Shown one piece after another: positions 13,199 to 13,298 of a stretch of 13,298 nucleotides of DNA. This stretch comes from Sphingomonas sp. (lineage in GTDB: Bacteria; Pseudomonadota; Alphaproteobacteria; Sphingomonadales; Sphingomonadaceae). Within the stretch, counting starts at the first letter, position 1. Each line of letters begins with the position of its first letter. The stretch lies in NCBI GenBank assembly GCA_013822915.1, contig PNLG01000170.1:1-13298 (forward strand). The letters run 5' to 3'. The notes beneath the pieces are model-generated. The model saw only the letters and a list, made by a program, of their open reading frames with translations. It was not told the DNA's origin and did not search any database. Position numbers and translations under genes: made by a program.

Positions 13199-13298
13199 TC
13201 AGTGGGTCGGGCGGGGTGTCTTGCGGATCAGCACGGCAAGCACGCGCTCGAGTGAGCGCATCAGGTCGCGAACCGAGCGATGCCGGGCAAAGCGTCGG
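13199..13298 (-). CDS. C-terminal end of an unidentified protein, cut by window edge
   Basis: On the minus strand the frame is open from the window edge to TGA at 13201-13199. It encodes 32 full residues ending in SLERVLAVLIRKTPRPTH, arginine-rich with an amphipathic look. The codons mostly end in G or C, as in a real gene of this genome. It lies 96 bases before the relaxase-like gene on the same strand. Too little is visible to name it. Confidence 0.4.
   Translation of the reverse strand, partial: RRFARHRSVRDLMRSLERVLAVLIRKTPRPTH

Overview
The window looks like chromosomal DNA of a high-GC alphaproteobacterium, most likely a sphingomonad (Sphingopyxis/Sphingomonas/Novosphingobium-like). The evidence is the GC-rich coding sequence, the style of the proteins, and short intergenic hairpin repeats around the word CTGAACTTGTTTCAGGG, which I associate with sphingomonad genomes. 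No database search was possible, so the placement is an inference. All supported genes lie on the minus strand, so the order below follows transcription, from high to low coordinates.

(1) 13298-12075: accessory DNA. It holds the 3' end of an unrecognised gene, a 220-aa protein resembling part of a MobA/MobL relaxase, and about 365 bases without a convincing gene. It ends at a 49-base fragment of a tRNA-Val(GAC) gene (anticodon stem to CCA), still followed by a rho-independent terminator. This is the usual footprint of integration into a tRNA 3' end, so the stretch above 12075 is probably the edge of a genomic island and everything below 12026 is chromosome.

(2) 11856-9181: one large gene for an 891-aa membrane protein. 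It has two N-terminal transmembrane helices with a pore-like loop, a TrkA-N/KTN-type Rossmann domain, a second Rossmann-like region, a RyR domain and a C-terminal SLOG-type nucleotide-binding domain. It is a predicted ligand-gated ion channel or membrane effector. Its glycine-rich nucleotide-binding loop is encoded by three tandem 48-bp units, an unusual internal amplification. This gene is the best candidate in the window for a little-described system.

(3) 9108-1: a propionyl-CoA utilisation locus: pccB, a 33-aa membrane peptide, a 52-aa membrane peptide, methylmalonyl-CoA epimerase, a crotonase-fold isomerase-like protein, methylmalonyl-CoA mutase (scpA), a DUF2442 protein, a 34-aa membrane peptide, bioB and pccA. 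PccAB makes (S)-methylmalonyl-CoA, the epimerase converts it to the (R) form, and the B12 mutase makes succinyl-CoA for the TCA cycle. BioB completes the biotin that PccA must carry, and its stop codon overlaps the pccA start. The locus also holds a degenerate copy of the pccB 3' end fused in frame to one small membrane protein, and two REP-type repeat sites, one of which supplies the start codon assigned to the DUF2442 gene.
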